A DNA stretch of 49,396 nucleotides, taken from positions 1-49,396 of the forward strand of contig NZ_JAODNK010000173.1 in assembly GCF_025465275.1 (NCBI RefSeq), given 5' to 3'. Every line of letters starts with the position of its first letter. The stretch's first letter is position 1. Below, piece by piece: positions 18,688-27,560 of the stretch. This DNA is from Nocardia sp. GTDB taxonomy: Bacteria > Actinomycetota > Actinomycetes > Mycobacteriales > Mycobacteriaceae. Both the position numbers and the translations under genes were made by a program. Below the pieces are notes generated by a model that saw nothing but the letters and a program-made list of their open reading frames with translations, did not search any database and was not told the DNA's origin.

Positions 18688-21063
18688 ATGCTCAGCAGGC
18701 GGCTCGGGGTGCGGACGCGGATTCTGGCCATCGCACTCGTACCGAGTCTCGCGCTGGTACTGATCGGCGTCGGTGCGGCAGGCACCTTGATCGACCATTC
18801 CAACAATGCCCGCACCTGGGCCGACGAGTTGCAATCTGGTGTCGCGCCCACCCGTGAACTCATCGAGGCCGTGCAGCTGGAACGACAGCTCACCGAATGG
18901 CGCACGGCCGGTGCGGAAATCGATGTGCGCGACCTCGCGACCGCGCGCCTGCGACTGGACAACGCACTGCGCCAGATCGCGCCCGCGCAGTCCCGGCTGT
19001 CGAGCATCGGACCGCAGGCGATGGGCGACACCACGGCGGCCATGGGTGATCTGGGCGGAAAGCTCACCCAGATTCGTGCCGGAGCGGACGCGACCACACT
19101 GTCCACCGCCGATGCCGACGCCTTCTACAGCGCCATGCCGCAGCTCGTGCTCGCCGGTGTGCAGATCGCACAGAAGCAGGCACCGGACGCACCCACCGCC
19201 ATCGAACTCGCCCAGGCCGGTGCGGTTCTACAGGGCCTGGAGGCCATGAGCCGCGCGACCGCGCTGGGCGCGGCCCTGATCGATGGCGGCCCGGGGCTCT
19301 CCGCGGACCTGGCCGGCGAATATGTACGCCTGCTCGGTTATTACCGCACCCGCATCGAAAGTCTGCTCACCGACACCGATTCCGAACAGGCGGCGGCCGC
19401 CAAAACCCTCACCAGCGGCGCGGCCTGGCAGCAGCTCGGTGCGATGGAAACCGTACTGGCACAGCGCGCCCTGCCCCGTACCGCAGGCGCTGCCGCACCG
19501 CGCACCGTGCTGCCGCTGACCACCGACGACTGGCAGGCCAAGGCCGGCGAGGTCGATCATGCGCTGGCCGAGCTGTGGCAGTCGGAGAACCTGCGGGCCC
19601 AACATCTTGCCAGCACGGCCGCCGCCCGGACCACCCGTAACTCACTGCTCGCCGGCGCGGGCATGCTGGTGGTCGCGCTGGGCGCGATCCTCGTCGCACT
19701 GGCGCTGGCGAATCGAATCATCCGGCGGCTGCGGCGATTGCGTGATGAGACCTTCGCCCTCGCCGATGAGCATCTCCCCGAAACCATGCGCAGGCTGGCG
19801 GCGGGTGAGCAGGTCGATATCGAGACGGAGGCTCCCGCACTGAAATTCGGCAGCGATGAAATCGGCCAGGTGGCAGAGGCTTTCGGCCATGCCCACGCCG
19901 CCGCCGTCGCCGCCGCGATCACCGAATCGCGCACCCGGGAGGGCGTGAAGGCGGTCTTCCTCAATATCGCGCACCGCAGCCAGGTCGTGGTGCACCGCCA
20001 GCTCGAACTGCTGGACGAGGCCGAATCCACCCAGGAGAATCCGGCCGTGCTGGAGATCTTCTTCCGGCTCGATCACCTCGCCACCCGCGAGCGCCGCAAT
20101 GCCGAGAACCTGGTGATCCTCGCGGGCGGTCAGCCCGGCCGGCAGTGGCGCAATCCGGTGCCGCTCATGGAACTGGTGCGCAGCGCGGTCGGTGAGACCG
20201 TCGACTACAAGCGGGTCCGAACCGGGCGGTTGCCACAGGCTTTCATCGTCGGCGGGGCCGTCGGCGACCTGATCCATCTGCTCGCCGAGCTCATCGACAA
20301 TGCGACCTCGTTCTCCCCGCCGCAGGCGCATGTCCAGGTCGCCGGTAGCACTGTGGCCCGGGGTGTGGCCCTGGAGATCAGCGATCAGGGCATGGGCATC
20401 CCCGAAGCGGAGCTGCACCGCATCAACGCCATGCTGGCCACGCCTGCCGATTTCGGCATCACCAGCTTCTCGTCGGACTCCCGGCTGGGCCTGTTCGTGG
20501 TGTCGCAGCTGGCTGGGCGGCACGGCATTTCGGTGCGGCTCTCCGAATCGGACTACGGCGGCATCCGCGCCATCGTGCTGGTGCCTGCCGCGCTGGTCGC
20601 CGGTGAGACGCCGTCGCCGGAGTACACCTCCGGACAACTGCCGCTACCGCGGCGCGCGGAATACAACCCGCCCACCGCGGATCTGCCCGCCCTGCGCAGC
20701 GCGCCACGCGCCCCGGCCCCGCAGACCCGGCCCCCTATGACCGGCGGCCTGCCGCCCGCGCGGCCGTACGACACCGGCCGCGAAACCCAGCCCGAGGCCG
20801 ACGTGCCCGAAAACGGTGATCGCCCCTCGCTCCCACGCCGTCGCCGACAGGCCAGTCTCGCACCGGAATTGGCGCAGGCCCCGGCCCCGCCGGAGCCGGA
20901 GGCCGAGTCCGTGCGCACCGACCGCAGCGCCGAGCAGGCCCGAGATCTCATGTCCGCCATCGAGAACGGCACCCGCCAGGGCCGCCGCATCGATCCGCGT
21001 ACCCAACCCAAACCCACCACCTATCGACAGGAAGGCGACGGTGAACACCTCCCCCGCAGGTGA
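18688..21063 (+). CDS. Conservon sensor kinase-like protein, CvnA type (copy 1)
   Basis: 791 residues. After a short cytoplasmic start (SRRLGVRTRILAIALVP) there is a membrane helix, an extracellular NIT-type helical sensor (about 40-320), a second membrane helix, a HAMP-like segment (RLRRLRDETFALADEHLP) and the conserved NIAHRSQVVVHRQL helix. A HATPase domain follows with N box LLAELIDNATSFSPP, G1 SDQGMGIPEAE and G2 SRLGLFVVSQLAGRHG. A long proline-rich tail ends in ARDLMSAIENGTRQGRR. Start at 18688 is chosen because the second copy aligns from this point. Its end overlaps the roadblock gene by 23 bases. In Streptomyces such kinases work with roadblock, DUF742 and GTPase partners. Confidence 0.85.
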   Translation: MLSRRLGVRTRILAIALVPSLALVLIGVGAAGTLIDHSNNARTWADELQSGVAPTRELIEAVQLERQLTEWRTAGAEIDVRDLATARLRLDNALRQIAPAQSRLSSIGPQAMGDTTAAMGDLGGKLTQIRAGADATTLSTADADAFYSAMPQLVLAGVQIAQKQAPDAPTAIELAQAGAVLQGLEAMSRATALGAALIDGGPGLSADLAGEYVRLLGYYRTRIESLLTDTDSEQAAAAKTLTSGAAWQQLGAMETVLAQRALPRTAGAAAPRTVLPLTTDDWQAKAGEVDHALAELWQSENLRAQHLASTAAARTTRNSLLAGAGMLVVALGAILVALALANRIIRRLRRLRDETFALADEHLPETMRRLAAGEQVDIETEAPALKFGSDEIGQVAEAFGHAHAAAVAAAITESRTREGVKAVFLNIAHRSQVVVHRQLELLDEAESTQENPAVLEIFFRLDHLATRERRNAENLVILAGGQPGRQWRNPVPLMELVRSAVGETVDYKRVRTGRLPQAFIVGGAVGDLIHLLAELIDNATSFSPPQAHVQVAGSTVARGVALEISDQGMGIPEAELHRINAMLATPADFGITSFSSDSRLGLFVVSQLAGRHGISVRLSESDYGGIRAIVLVPAALVAGETPSPEYTSGQLPLPRRAEYNPPTADLPALRSAPRAPAPQTRPPMTGGLPPARPYDTGRETQPEADVPENGDRPSLPRRRRQASLAPELAQAPAPPEPEAESVRTDRSAEQARDLMSAIENGTRQGRRIDPRTQPKPTTYRQEGDGEHLPRR

Positions 21064-21448
21064 CCTCGACTGGCTACTCGACGATCTCGTCGAGAAACTC
21101 GCCGGAGTGCGTCACGCCGTGGTCCACTCCACCGACGGCCTGCTTCTGGGTCGCTCGACCCGGATGAGCCGCGAGGACGCCGAACACTTCTCCGCCATGT
21201 CCTCCACGCTGTACGGGCTCTCCCGCAGTGCCGGACACCGATTCGGCGGCGGAGGTGTCCGCCAGGCGGTGATCGAACTCGATCGCGCGGTCCTGTTCGT
21301 CACCGCCGCGGGCGCGAATGCCTGTCTGGCCCTGCAGACCGGCGTCGACGCGAATATGGGCATGGTGGCATACGAGATGAATATGACCGTGCAGCGAGTG
21401 GGCACGTTCCTGTCCACCACCGCCCGGCGCCCCGGCGAATTCGGCTGA
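21041..21448 (+). CDS. Roadblock/LC7 domain protein, CvnB type (copy 1)
   Basis: 135 residues from GTG 21041, which follows AGGAAGG inside the end of the kinase gene. It is a single roadblock/LC7 domain (LDDLVEKLAGVRHAVVHSTDG, then AVIELDRAVLFVTAAGANACLAL and MVAYEMNMTVQRVG). These small proteins act as GTPase regulators, in parallel to MglB with MglA. The GTPase gene starts eight bases after its stop, with no DUF742 gene between, unlike the second operon. Confidence 0.85.
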   Translation: MNTSPAGDLDWLLDDLVEKLAGVRHAVVHSTDGLLLGRSTRMSREDAEHFSAMSSTLYGLSRSAGHRFGGGGVRQAVIELDRAVLFVTAAGANACLALQTGVDANMGMVAYEMNMTVQRVGTFLSTTARRPGEFG

Positions 21449-21456
21449 GCCCCCAG

Positions 21457-22029
21457 ATGACCCGCCCCGAGCCGGACCAGCCGCTCGCCCAATCGGTGAA
21501 AATTCTGATCGCCGGCGGGTTCGGCGTCGGCAAGACCACCATGGTCGGCGCGATCAGCGAGATCACGCCGCTGCGCACCGAAGAGATCATTACCGAACGC
21601 TCCGAGGGCGTCGACGATCTCACCGGTATCGAGGGTAAGACCACGACGACGGTGGGCCTGGATTTCGGCCGCATCACCGTCGATGCCGGTCTGGTGCTGT
21701 ACCTCTTCGGTACGCCCGGCCAGGACCGTTTCTGGTTCCTCTGGGACGAACTGGCGCGCGGTGCGCTCGGCGCGGTCATCCTCGTCGACACCAGAAGGCT
21801 CGAAAACTCCTTCGCCGCCATCGATTTCTTCGAACGCCGCGGCATCGGCTTCACCATCGGCGTGAACTGTTTCGAGGGTGCGCCGCGCTACAGCCCCGAA
21901 GAAGTGCGGGTGGCACTGGATCTCGACGAGCAGGTCCCGATCCTGCTCTGCGATGCGCGCGACCGCGGTTCGTGCAAGACCGTACTGACCACGCTCGCCG
22001 AATATCTCATCACGCGCGCAGTCGCCTGA
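21457..22029 (+). CDS. Conservon GTP-binding protein, CvnD type (copy 1)
   Basis: 190 residues, Ras-like small GTPase of the ATP/GTP-binding CvnD group. P-loop is GGFGVGKTT, the switch II motif is FGTPGQDRFWFLW, and the specificity region is VNCFEG with a late CDARD. The usual NKxD is replaced by the VNCFEG form, as in this group generally. It closes the first operon. About 100 bases separate it from the second kinase. Confidence 0.85.
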   Translation: MTRPEPDQPLAQSVKILIAGGFGVGKTTMVGAISEITPLRTEEIITERSEGVDDLTGIEGKTTTTVGLDFGRITVDAGLVLYLFGTPGQDRFWFLWDELARGALGAVILVDTRRLENSFAAIDFFERRGIGFTIGVNCFEGAPRYSPEEVRVALDLDEQVPILLCDARDRGSCKTVLTTLAEYLITRAVA

Positions 22030-22129
22030 ATGATTCATACCGGAGCATGCATCACTGATGGTGTCAATCATGTTCCCGCTCAACGGGATCTAAGTGACTT
22101 ATGTGACGTTCGACCGTTACGTTGTGCCG

Positions 22130-24655
22130 ATGTTCAGAGCGAGGCTCGGGGTCCGGACCCGTGTTCTCGCCATCGCACTTGTCCCGAGCCTCGCGCTGCT
22201 CGTGATAGGTGTGGGTGGCGCGGGATATTTGGTGGTAGAGGGCACAAACGCGCGAGATTGGGCGGACGCACTCACCGCCGCCACACCGCTCAGCAAGGAA
22301 CTGGTGAGCTCGGTGCAGCTGGAACGCCAGCTGACCCTGGCTCAGCTGGCGGGCGACGAGCCCAATCCGAAAGGCTTGACGCAGGCCAGGACTCGGCTCG
22401 ACGACGCGCTGCGCGGTATGGCCGGCACCACCAAGGACATGGAGGCGCTCGGCCCCCAGGACGTCAAGGGTGACGTCGGCGGCTTCGTCACGCTGAGCCG
22501 GTCGCTGGCGGCCGTGCGCACCCAGATCGACGCCAATGCGCTGCCGCTGGCGGATGCCTACCAGTTCTACGGCCACCTGCTCGATCTGATCTCGATCGGC
22601 ACCCGCGCCGTGGAGACCACCGCGCCCAATCCCGAGGTCGCGATGGGGACCGCCGAGACGCTGCAGATCGTCTCGGCTTCCGAAATGCTCTCCCGGGCAG
22701 CAGCACTGGCCGAGGTGCTGATCAACAACGGCACGCTGTCACCGGAACTGGCCATCGAGTTCACCCGTGTGGTCGGCGCGTACCGCGTCAATGTCGGTGT
22801 GCTCGCGGGTGCGGACGGCAGCAAGGGCGACAACTCCGCTGCGAGCCTCGTCAATGATCCGTCCTGGCAGAAGCTGATCATGATGGAGAACGTGCTGATG
22901 GCACGTGCACTCGATCCGCTGACGGCCGCGCCCCTCAAGTCCGGCGCCACCCTGCCGGTCGCGCCACTGACCTTCACCCCGCAGGAGTGGCACGACGCGG
23001 TCGCTTCGGTCAACAAGTCGTTGCTCGAGCAGTGGGACCGGGTGAGTAAGCAGTCGCTGAGCGCGGCCGGTGACGCCGCGGATACCAGCGCGCGCAACTC
23101 CGCCATCGCCGGCGGGGCCATGCTGCTGGTCTCGGCCTCCGCGTTCCTCATCGCGCTGGTGCTGGCCAACCGGATCATCCGGCGGCTCAAGCGACTTCGT
23201 GACCAGACCTTCGTGCTCGCCGATGAACGACTGCCGGAGATCATGGCGCAGCTGCGCGACGGCAAGCAGGTCGAGGTGTCCACCGAGACACCGGAACTGG
23301 ACTTCGGCACCGACGAGATCGGTCAGGTGGCCAAGGCCTTCGGCCACGCGCACACCGCCGCCGTCACCGCCGCGGTCACCGAGGCCCGCACCCGCGAGGG
23401 TGTGAAGGCGGTCTTCCTCAATATCGCGCACCGCAGCCAGGTCGTAGTGCACCGCCAGCTGGAGGTACTGGACGAGGCCGAGGCCAAGCAGGAGGATCCA
23501 GCGCTGCTGGAGATCTTCTTCCGCCTCGATCACCTCGCCACCCGCGAACGCCGCAATGCCGAGAACCTGATCATTCTCGCGGGCGGTCAGCCCGGCCGGC
23601 AGTGGCGAAACCCGGTGCAGCTCATCGAGGTGGTGCGAAGCGGTGTGGGTGAGGCGCTCGACTACACCCGCGTCAAGATCGCCCGGCTGCCCGAGGTGGC
23701 CGTCGCAGGCACCGCGGTCGCCGACCTCGTGCACCTGCTCGCCGAACTCGTCGACAATGCCTCGCACTTCTCGCCGCCGCAGTCGCAGGTCGAGGTGCGC
23801 GGCAATGTGGTCGGCAAGGGCATTGCGGTCGAAATCGTCGACCAGGGCATGGGCATGCCGGAGTCCGAGATCGCCCGTATCAACGACATGCTGCGCAACC
23901 CACCGGATTTCGGCGTCAATACGCTGTCGGAGGACTCCCGCCTCGGCATGTTCGTCGTCGCCCAGCTGGCGGTCCGCAACGGCATCTCGGTGCGGCTGAC
24001 CGAATCCGATTACGGCGGCGTGCGCGCCATCGTGCTGGTGCCCAACAACCTGACGGTGTCGACCGGTCGCACCGGTGAAATCCCCGCTGTACCCTCGGCT
24101 TTCGACACCGGGCAGTTCCACGCCGCCCTGGCGGTCGAAACGGCCCGGCAGGCCGAGGCCGCCGCCCAGCAGTTCGAGGAGCCCCGGCAACTCGAGCCGC
24201 CCGCCGCACCCGCGGCACTCCCCCCGTCCTTCCCGGCCCGGCCCGAACCCCGAGCCCCGGAGCGCCCGATGACCTTCGAACCCCAACTGCGGCCGTACGA
24301 GCCGCCGACGGAGCCGAACTCGCACCGTCCGCCACCGTTTCCCCAGCCAGAACCGGAAATCGGTTTCCGCTCACGTGAATTCGATCGTTCCCAGTACACT
24401 GGCTCGGACGCCCGGCCCGCGCTACCGCGTAGGCGCCGGCAGGCAAGTCTCGCACCGGAATTGGCGCAGGACACGACGACCACCGAATCGTCGGACCAGC
24501 CCAGCCGCACGGCCGAGCAGGCCCGAGACCTCATGTCCGCCATCGAAAACGGAACCAGGCAGGGCCGCCGGGCTGATCCCGGTACGGCCCCGCCGACGTC
24601 CAAACCATTCCAGGACCGACAGGAAGGCGACGGTGACCACCTCAAACGCTGGTGA
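22130..24655 (+). CDS. Conservon sensor kinase-like protein, CvnA type (copy 2)
   Basis: 841 residues from ATG 22130; a GTG at 22094 would add 12 residues that have no match in the first copy. Layout repeats copy 1: RARLGVRTRVLAIALVPSL, membrane helix, NIT-type sensor, second membrane helix, HAMP-like segment, NIAHRSQVVVHRQLEVLDE, then the HATPase boxes LLAELVDNASHFSPP, VDQGMGMPESE and SRLGMFVVAQLAVRNG. The tail after residue 640 is longer and proline-rich, ending in the same ARDLMSAIENGTRQGRR. The cytoplasmic half is much better conserved between copies than the sensor, so the two probably sense different signals. Confidence 0.85.
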   Translation: MFRARLGVRTRVLAIALVPSLALLVIGVGGAGYLVVEGTNARDWADALTAATPLSKELVSSVQLERQLTLAQLAGDEPNPKGLTQARTRLDDALRGMAGTTKDMEALGPQDVKGDVGGFVTLSRSLAAVRTQIDANALPLADAYQFYGHLLDLISIGTRAVETTAPNPEVAMGTAETLQIVSASEMLSRAAALAEVLINNGTLSPELAIEFTRVVGAYRVNVGVLAGADGSKGDNSAASLVNDPSWQKLIMMENVLMARALDPLTAAPLKSGATLPVAPLTFTPQEWHDAVASVNKSLLEQWDRVSKQSLSAAGDAADTSARNSAIAGGAMLLVSASAFLIALVLANRIIRRLKRLRDQTFVLADERLPEIMAQLRDGKQVEVSTETPELDFGTDEIGQVAKAFGHAHTAAVTAAVTEARTREGVKAVFLNIAHRSQVVVHRQLEVLDEAEAKQEDPALLEIFFRLDHLATRERRNAENLIILAGGQPGRQWRNPVQLIEVVRSGVGEALDYTRVKIARLPEVAVAGTAVADLVHLLAELVDNASHFSPPQSQVEVRGNVVGKGIAVEIVDQGMGMPESEIARINDMLRNPPDFGVNTLSEDSRLGMFVVAQLAVRNGISVRLTESDYGGVRAIVLVPNNLTVSTGRTGEIPAVPSAFDTGQFHAALAVETARQAEAAAQQFEEPRQLEPPAAPAALPPSFPARPEPRAPERPMTFEPQLRPYEPPTEPNSHRPPPFPQPEPEIGFRSREFDRSQYTGSDARPALPRRRRQASLAPELAQDTTTTESSDQPSRTAEQARDLMSAIENGTRQGRRADPGTAPPTSKPFQDRQEGDGDHLKRW

Positions 24656-25058
24656 TCTCAACTGGCTACTCGATGATCTGGTGGATCGGCTCGCAGGTGT
24701 GCGACACGCGGTGGTGCACTCCACCGACGGGTTGCTGCTGGGACGCTCCTCCGCCATGAGCCGGGAGGACGCCGAACACTTCGGCGCCATGTCCTCCACC
24801 CTCTACGGTCTCGCCCGCAGCGCGGGCACCCGGTTCGACGGTGGCGGTGTCCGCCAGGCGGTCATCGAGCTGGATCGGGCAGTGCTGTTCGTGACCGCGG
24901 CCGGCAGCAATGCCTGCCTCGCGCTGCAGGCCAGCGAACAAGCCAATCTCGGCATGGTCGCCTACGAAATGAACCTGACGGTGCAGCGTGTCGGCACCTA
25001 CCTGTCCACCACGCCGCGCCATCATCTGGCCGGACAGGTCAACCCCCGGATCTCATGA
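24633..25058 (+). CDS. Roadblock/LC7 domain protein, CvnB type (copy 2)
   Basis: 141 residues from GTG 24633, overlapping the kinase gene by 23 bases exactly as in copy 1, with the same AGGAAGG ribosome site. The roadblock domain (WLLDDLVDRLAGVRHAVVHS, QAVIELDRAVLFVTAAGSNA) is nearly identical to copy 1; the last 15 residues differ. Its stop overlaps the DUF742 start by four bases. Confidence 0.85.
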   Translation: MTTSNAGDLNWLLDDLVDRLAGVRHAVVHSTDGLLLGRSSAMSREDAEHFGAMSSTLYGLARSAGTRFDGGGVRQAVIELDRAVLFVTAAGSNACLALQASEQANLGMVAYEMNLTVQRVGTYLSTTPRHHLAGQVNPRIS

Positions 25059-25429
25059 TGGCTCGGCCGGGGGATCATTGGTTCGACGACGCAGCTGGTC
25101 CGCTGGTGCGCCCGTATGCGCGCACCGGCGGTCGAACCATGGGCGCAGCGCACGATCTCGACATGCTCACAGCGGTGGTGGTACCCAATGCGGCACCACC
25201 CCTGCGTCGTGTCGAACCTGAGTACGGCGACATCGTCCGTCTGTGCAGACTCCCGTTGTCCGTCGCCGAAGTGTCTGCCGCGCTGCGGCTTCCGCTGGCG
25301 GTGACCAAAATCCTGGTCGGCGACCTCATCTCCGACGGCATCCTCAACTTCCGGTCACCGGTCTCCGACGCGGGGCCCGGAGACCTCAACATTTTGCGAG
25401 CTGTACTCGATGGCATCCGAAAACTTTGA
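25055..25429 (+). CDS. DUF742 protein, CvnC type
   Basis: 124 residues, DUF742. Typical landmarks are the start DHWFDDAAGPLVRPYARTGGRT, the central HDLDMLTAVV, and a C-terminal winged-helix-like part (YGDIVRLCRLPLSVAEVSAALRLPLAVTKILVGDLI). It overlaps the roadblock gene (ATGA) and the GTPase gene (20 bases), so the four genes are tightly coupled. Only this second operon has it. Confidence 0.85.
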   Translation: MMARPGDHWFDDAAGPLVRPYARTGGRTMGAAHDLDMLTAVVVPNAAPPLRRVEPEYGDIVRLCRLPLSVAEVSAALRLPLAVTKILVGDLISDGILNFRSPVSDAGPGDLNILRAVLDGIRKL

Positions 25430-26012
25430 CAATTCCCGGCCCCTGGCCGCCTCGGTGAAGATTCTCATCGCGGGTGGTTTCGGCGTCGGCAAAACGACTA
25501 TGGTGGCGGCGCTCAGTGAGATCACGCCGCTCCGCACCGAGGAACTGATCACCGAACTCTCGGCGGGCGTGGACGATCTGCGCGGCGTGGAGGGCAAGAC
25601 CACCACCACGGTGGCCCTGGACTTCGGACGCATCACCATCGACCAGAACCTGGTGCTCTACCTGTTCGGCACGCCCGGACAGGACCGATTCTGGTTCCTC
25701 TGGGACGAATTGGCGCGTGGTGCGCTGGGCGCGGTCGTGCTGGCCGACACCCGGCGACTGGAGGGCTCGTTCGCGGCGATCGACTTCTTCGAACGCCGCG
25801 GCGTGGCATTCACGGTGGCGGTCAACTGCTTCGAAGGCGCGCCGGTCTACACACCCGTCGAGGTCCGCGACGCCCTCGACCTCGACGAGAACATTCCGGT
25901 GCTGCTCTGCGACGCCCGAGATCGCGCCTCCGCCAAGAATGTGCTCATGGCCCTGGTGGAATACCTCATCACCAAGGCCGCCGCACCCGGCGGCCAACTC
26001 ATCACCCCCTGA
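25410..26012 (+). CDS. Conservon GTP-binding protein, CvnD type (copy 2)
   Basis: 200 residues, very close to the copy at 21457. P-loop GGFGVGKTT, switch II FGTPGQDRFWFLW, and VNCFEG are the same; the ends differ. It is the last gene of the second conservon and is followed by a clear terminator. It presumably cycles between GDP and GTP under control of the roadblock and DUF742 proteins, downstream of the kinase; outputs of such systems in Streptomyces include development and antibiotic production. Confidence 0.85.
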   Translation: MASENFDNSRPLAASVKILIAGGFGVGKTTMVAALSEITPLRTEELITELSAGVDDLRGVEGKTTTTVALDFGRITIDQNLVLYLFGTPGQDRFWFLWDELARGALGAVVLADTRRLEGSFAAIDFFERRGVAFTVAVNCFEGAPVYTPVEVRDALDLDENIPVLLCDARDRASAKNVLMALVEYLITKAAAPGGQLITP

Positions 26013-26017
26013 CGACC

Positions 26018-26055
26018 ATCGCGCCCGTTCCGGAATCCGGACGGGCGCGATTTGG
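26018..26055 (+). terminator. Terminator of the second conservon
   Basis: ATCGCGCCCGT pairs with ACGGGCGCGAT (11 bp), and CCGG repeats extend the stem inward past one bulge. A TTTGGTT stretch follows. Confidence 0.75.
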
Positions 26056-26093
26056 TTGGTTCGCTCAACCGTCGGCGGTCAACGGCTGAGCGG

Positions 26094-26546
26094 TCATGAC
26101 AGGGTCCAGTCGTTGTACCGGGTCCACCATTCAGCAGTGTGGCTCGCACCCTGCTCTTGTGTATGACCGCGCAGATAACCATCGTCGAACCAGGTGCCTT
26201 GGTATAGACCGGTTTTGCCGTTGTACCAGTCGATGGTGAAGGTGATCGCTCGGCCCCGGATCTGCCCGCCACTTATCTCCCCGCCGTAGGTGCTGGTGTG
26301 GGCGCGTCCGGTGAACTCCACGAAGGTGTTCGTCTTGTCGGGTCCCTGCGTTGTGATGTGGACGTGAAAGCCCAGCGGGCTGTCGGTGGTGCCGGACGGG
26401 CGTTGATACACATCCCAGTCGGTCTGCAGGTCCACCGCGCCGGGCGGTACGGCCGGTGCGGTGACGGTGCCGGAGACGGTCAGAGCCGCGCTCGTGCCGA
26501 GTACGAAGAGCCAGGCGCACAGCATTCGTTTCAACGGGGAGAACAT
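26094..26546 (-). CDS. Secreted hypothetical protein
   Basis: 150 residues from ATG 26546, with AGGAG seven bases upstream. Residues 1-30 form a signal peptide (KRMLCAWLFVLGTSAALTVS, then GTVTA). The mature protein is strand-rich with many aromatics (FHVHITTQG, FVEFTGRAHTSTYGGEISGG, FTIDWYNGKTGLYQGTW, EWWTRYNDWTLS), suggesting a small beta barrel. No cysteine pair remains in the mature part. The family is not recognised; a ligand- or glycan-binding role would be a guess. It stands alone between the conservon terminator and the IclR gene. Confidence 0.7.
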   Translation of the reverse strand: MFSPLKRMLCAWLFVLGTSAALTVSGTVTAPAVPPGAVDLQTDWDVYQRPSGTTDSPLGFHVHITTQGPDKTNTFVEFTGRAHTSTYGGEISGGQIRGRAITFTIDWYNGKTGLYQGTWFDDGYLRGHTQEQGASHTAEWWTRYNDWTLS

Positions 26547-26662
26547 GGTCGCTCCTGATATCAGGTGGTGGCGCACACGATCTGGTGCTGTGAGAGATAT
26601 CCGAGTGCGTCCGTTCGATATTCATTCGGGTGTGTTCGCGCAGGTCGGCTCGATCGGGCGTG

Positions 26663-27445
26663 TCACTCAATGACACGGGCGGCGCGTGGAGCAGATCGTA
26701 GTTCGCGCCCGATGGCATCGGCCGCGGCGATCAGAGCGCGTTGAGTCGAACGTTGGGCGGCAACGGAACTGCGTCCGGTGAGTCCGATAGCTCCCAGGGG
26801 CCGTTCCTCGGCATCGAGGATGACCGCCGCTACGCAACTCCACCCCGGCGTCACCTGTTCACGTTCGTAGGCCAGTCCGGTGGCGCGGGCCTGTTCGAGC
26901 AGCAGCCGCAGTTCACGAGGTGCGGTCGCCGAATATCGCGTCAGCGGACGGCATCCAGTCTGCGCGAGTTGCTCGCTGAGTGCGCCGTCGAAGGCGGCCT
27001 GCAGTCGCCCGCCGGCGGTGAGCGCGAAACTCGGGCCGAGCAGGGCCCTCGACGGCCAGGTTTGCGATTTGATGTCCGCGCGGTATTCGTGACCGAAAAC
27101 CAGTTGGCGAAAGTCCAGTTCACCGCGGAAGAATTCCCCGCACCAGCTGACCTCGCCGTGCGCGCGCAACGACAGGTCCCGCAGGTACGGCGGCACCACG
27201 ACAGAGAGATCCCCCGCACGCCCGGCGCGGAATCCGTAGTAGGACAGCCGGGGTCCGAGCCGGTAGCCGGCGCGAGTGGCCTCCAGAACGTGATGGCGCA
27301 CCAGGTCGTTGGCGATGCGGCGAACGGTCGGCTTGGGAATACCGGTACTGCGGGTGAGCGCCGCGAGCGTCAACGGCCCGGAAGCGGCCGCTATCGCGTC
27401 GGTAATGGCGACGACGCGCCCGACCACCGTGTGATCATCGGACAT
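26663..27445 (-). CDS. IclR family transcriptional regulator
   Basis: 260 residues. The N-terminal winged helix is clear (AITDAIAAASGPLTLAALTR, STGIPKPTVRRIANDLVR, VLEATRAGYRLGP), and the C-terminal IclR ligand domain follows (LGPSFALTAGGRLQAAFDG, GLAYEREQVTPGWSCVAAVI, AIGLTGRS). IclR proteins repress or activate catabolic or efflux genes in response to small acids and aromatics. No obvious partner gene is adjacent on its strand; the target is unknown. ATG at 27445. Confidence 0.85.
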   Translation of the reverse strand: MSDDHTVVGRVVAITDAIAAASGPLTLAALTRSTGIPKPTVRRIANDLVRHHVLEATRAGYRLGPRLSYYGFRAGRAGDLSVVVPPYLRDLSLRAHGEVSWCGEFFRGELDFRQLVFGHEYRADIKSQTWPSRALLGPSFALTAGGRLQAAFDGALSEQLAQTGCRPLTRYSATAPRELRLLLEQARATGLAYEREQVTPGWSCVAAVILDAEERPLGAIGLTGRSSVAAQRSTQRALIAAADAIGRELRSAPRAARVIE

Positions 27446-27560
27446 CCACGGTCACCCGGCTTTCCCGCGAGGACACTGTGACTCGGTCAGTCTGTGATGA
27501 GAGTCCGGCAGTGTCAACACGATTCGGGCATGGGTGAGACCGTTGGTCTTTCGTCGACTG

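Noticed and set aside
26131..26718. Alternative reverse frame over the secreted protein at 26094
   Set aside because: Lacks a signal peptide and has Arg/His-rich shadow composition; the 26546 start has a good ribosome site and signal peptide.
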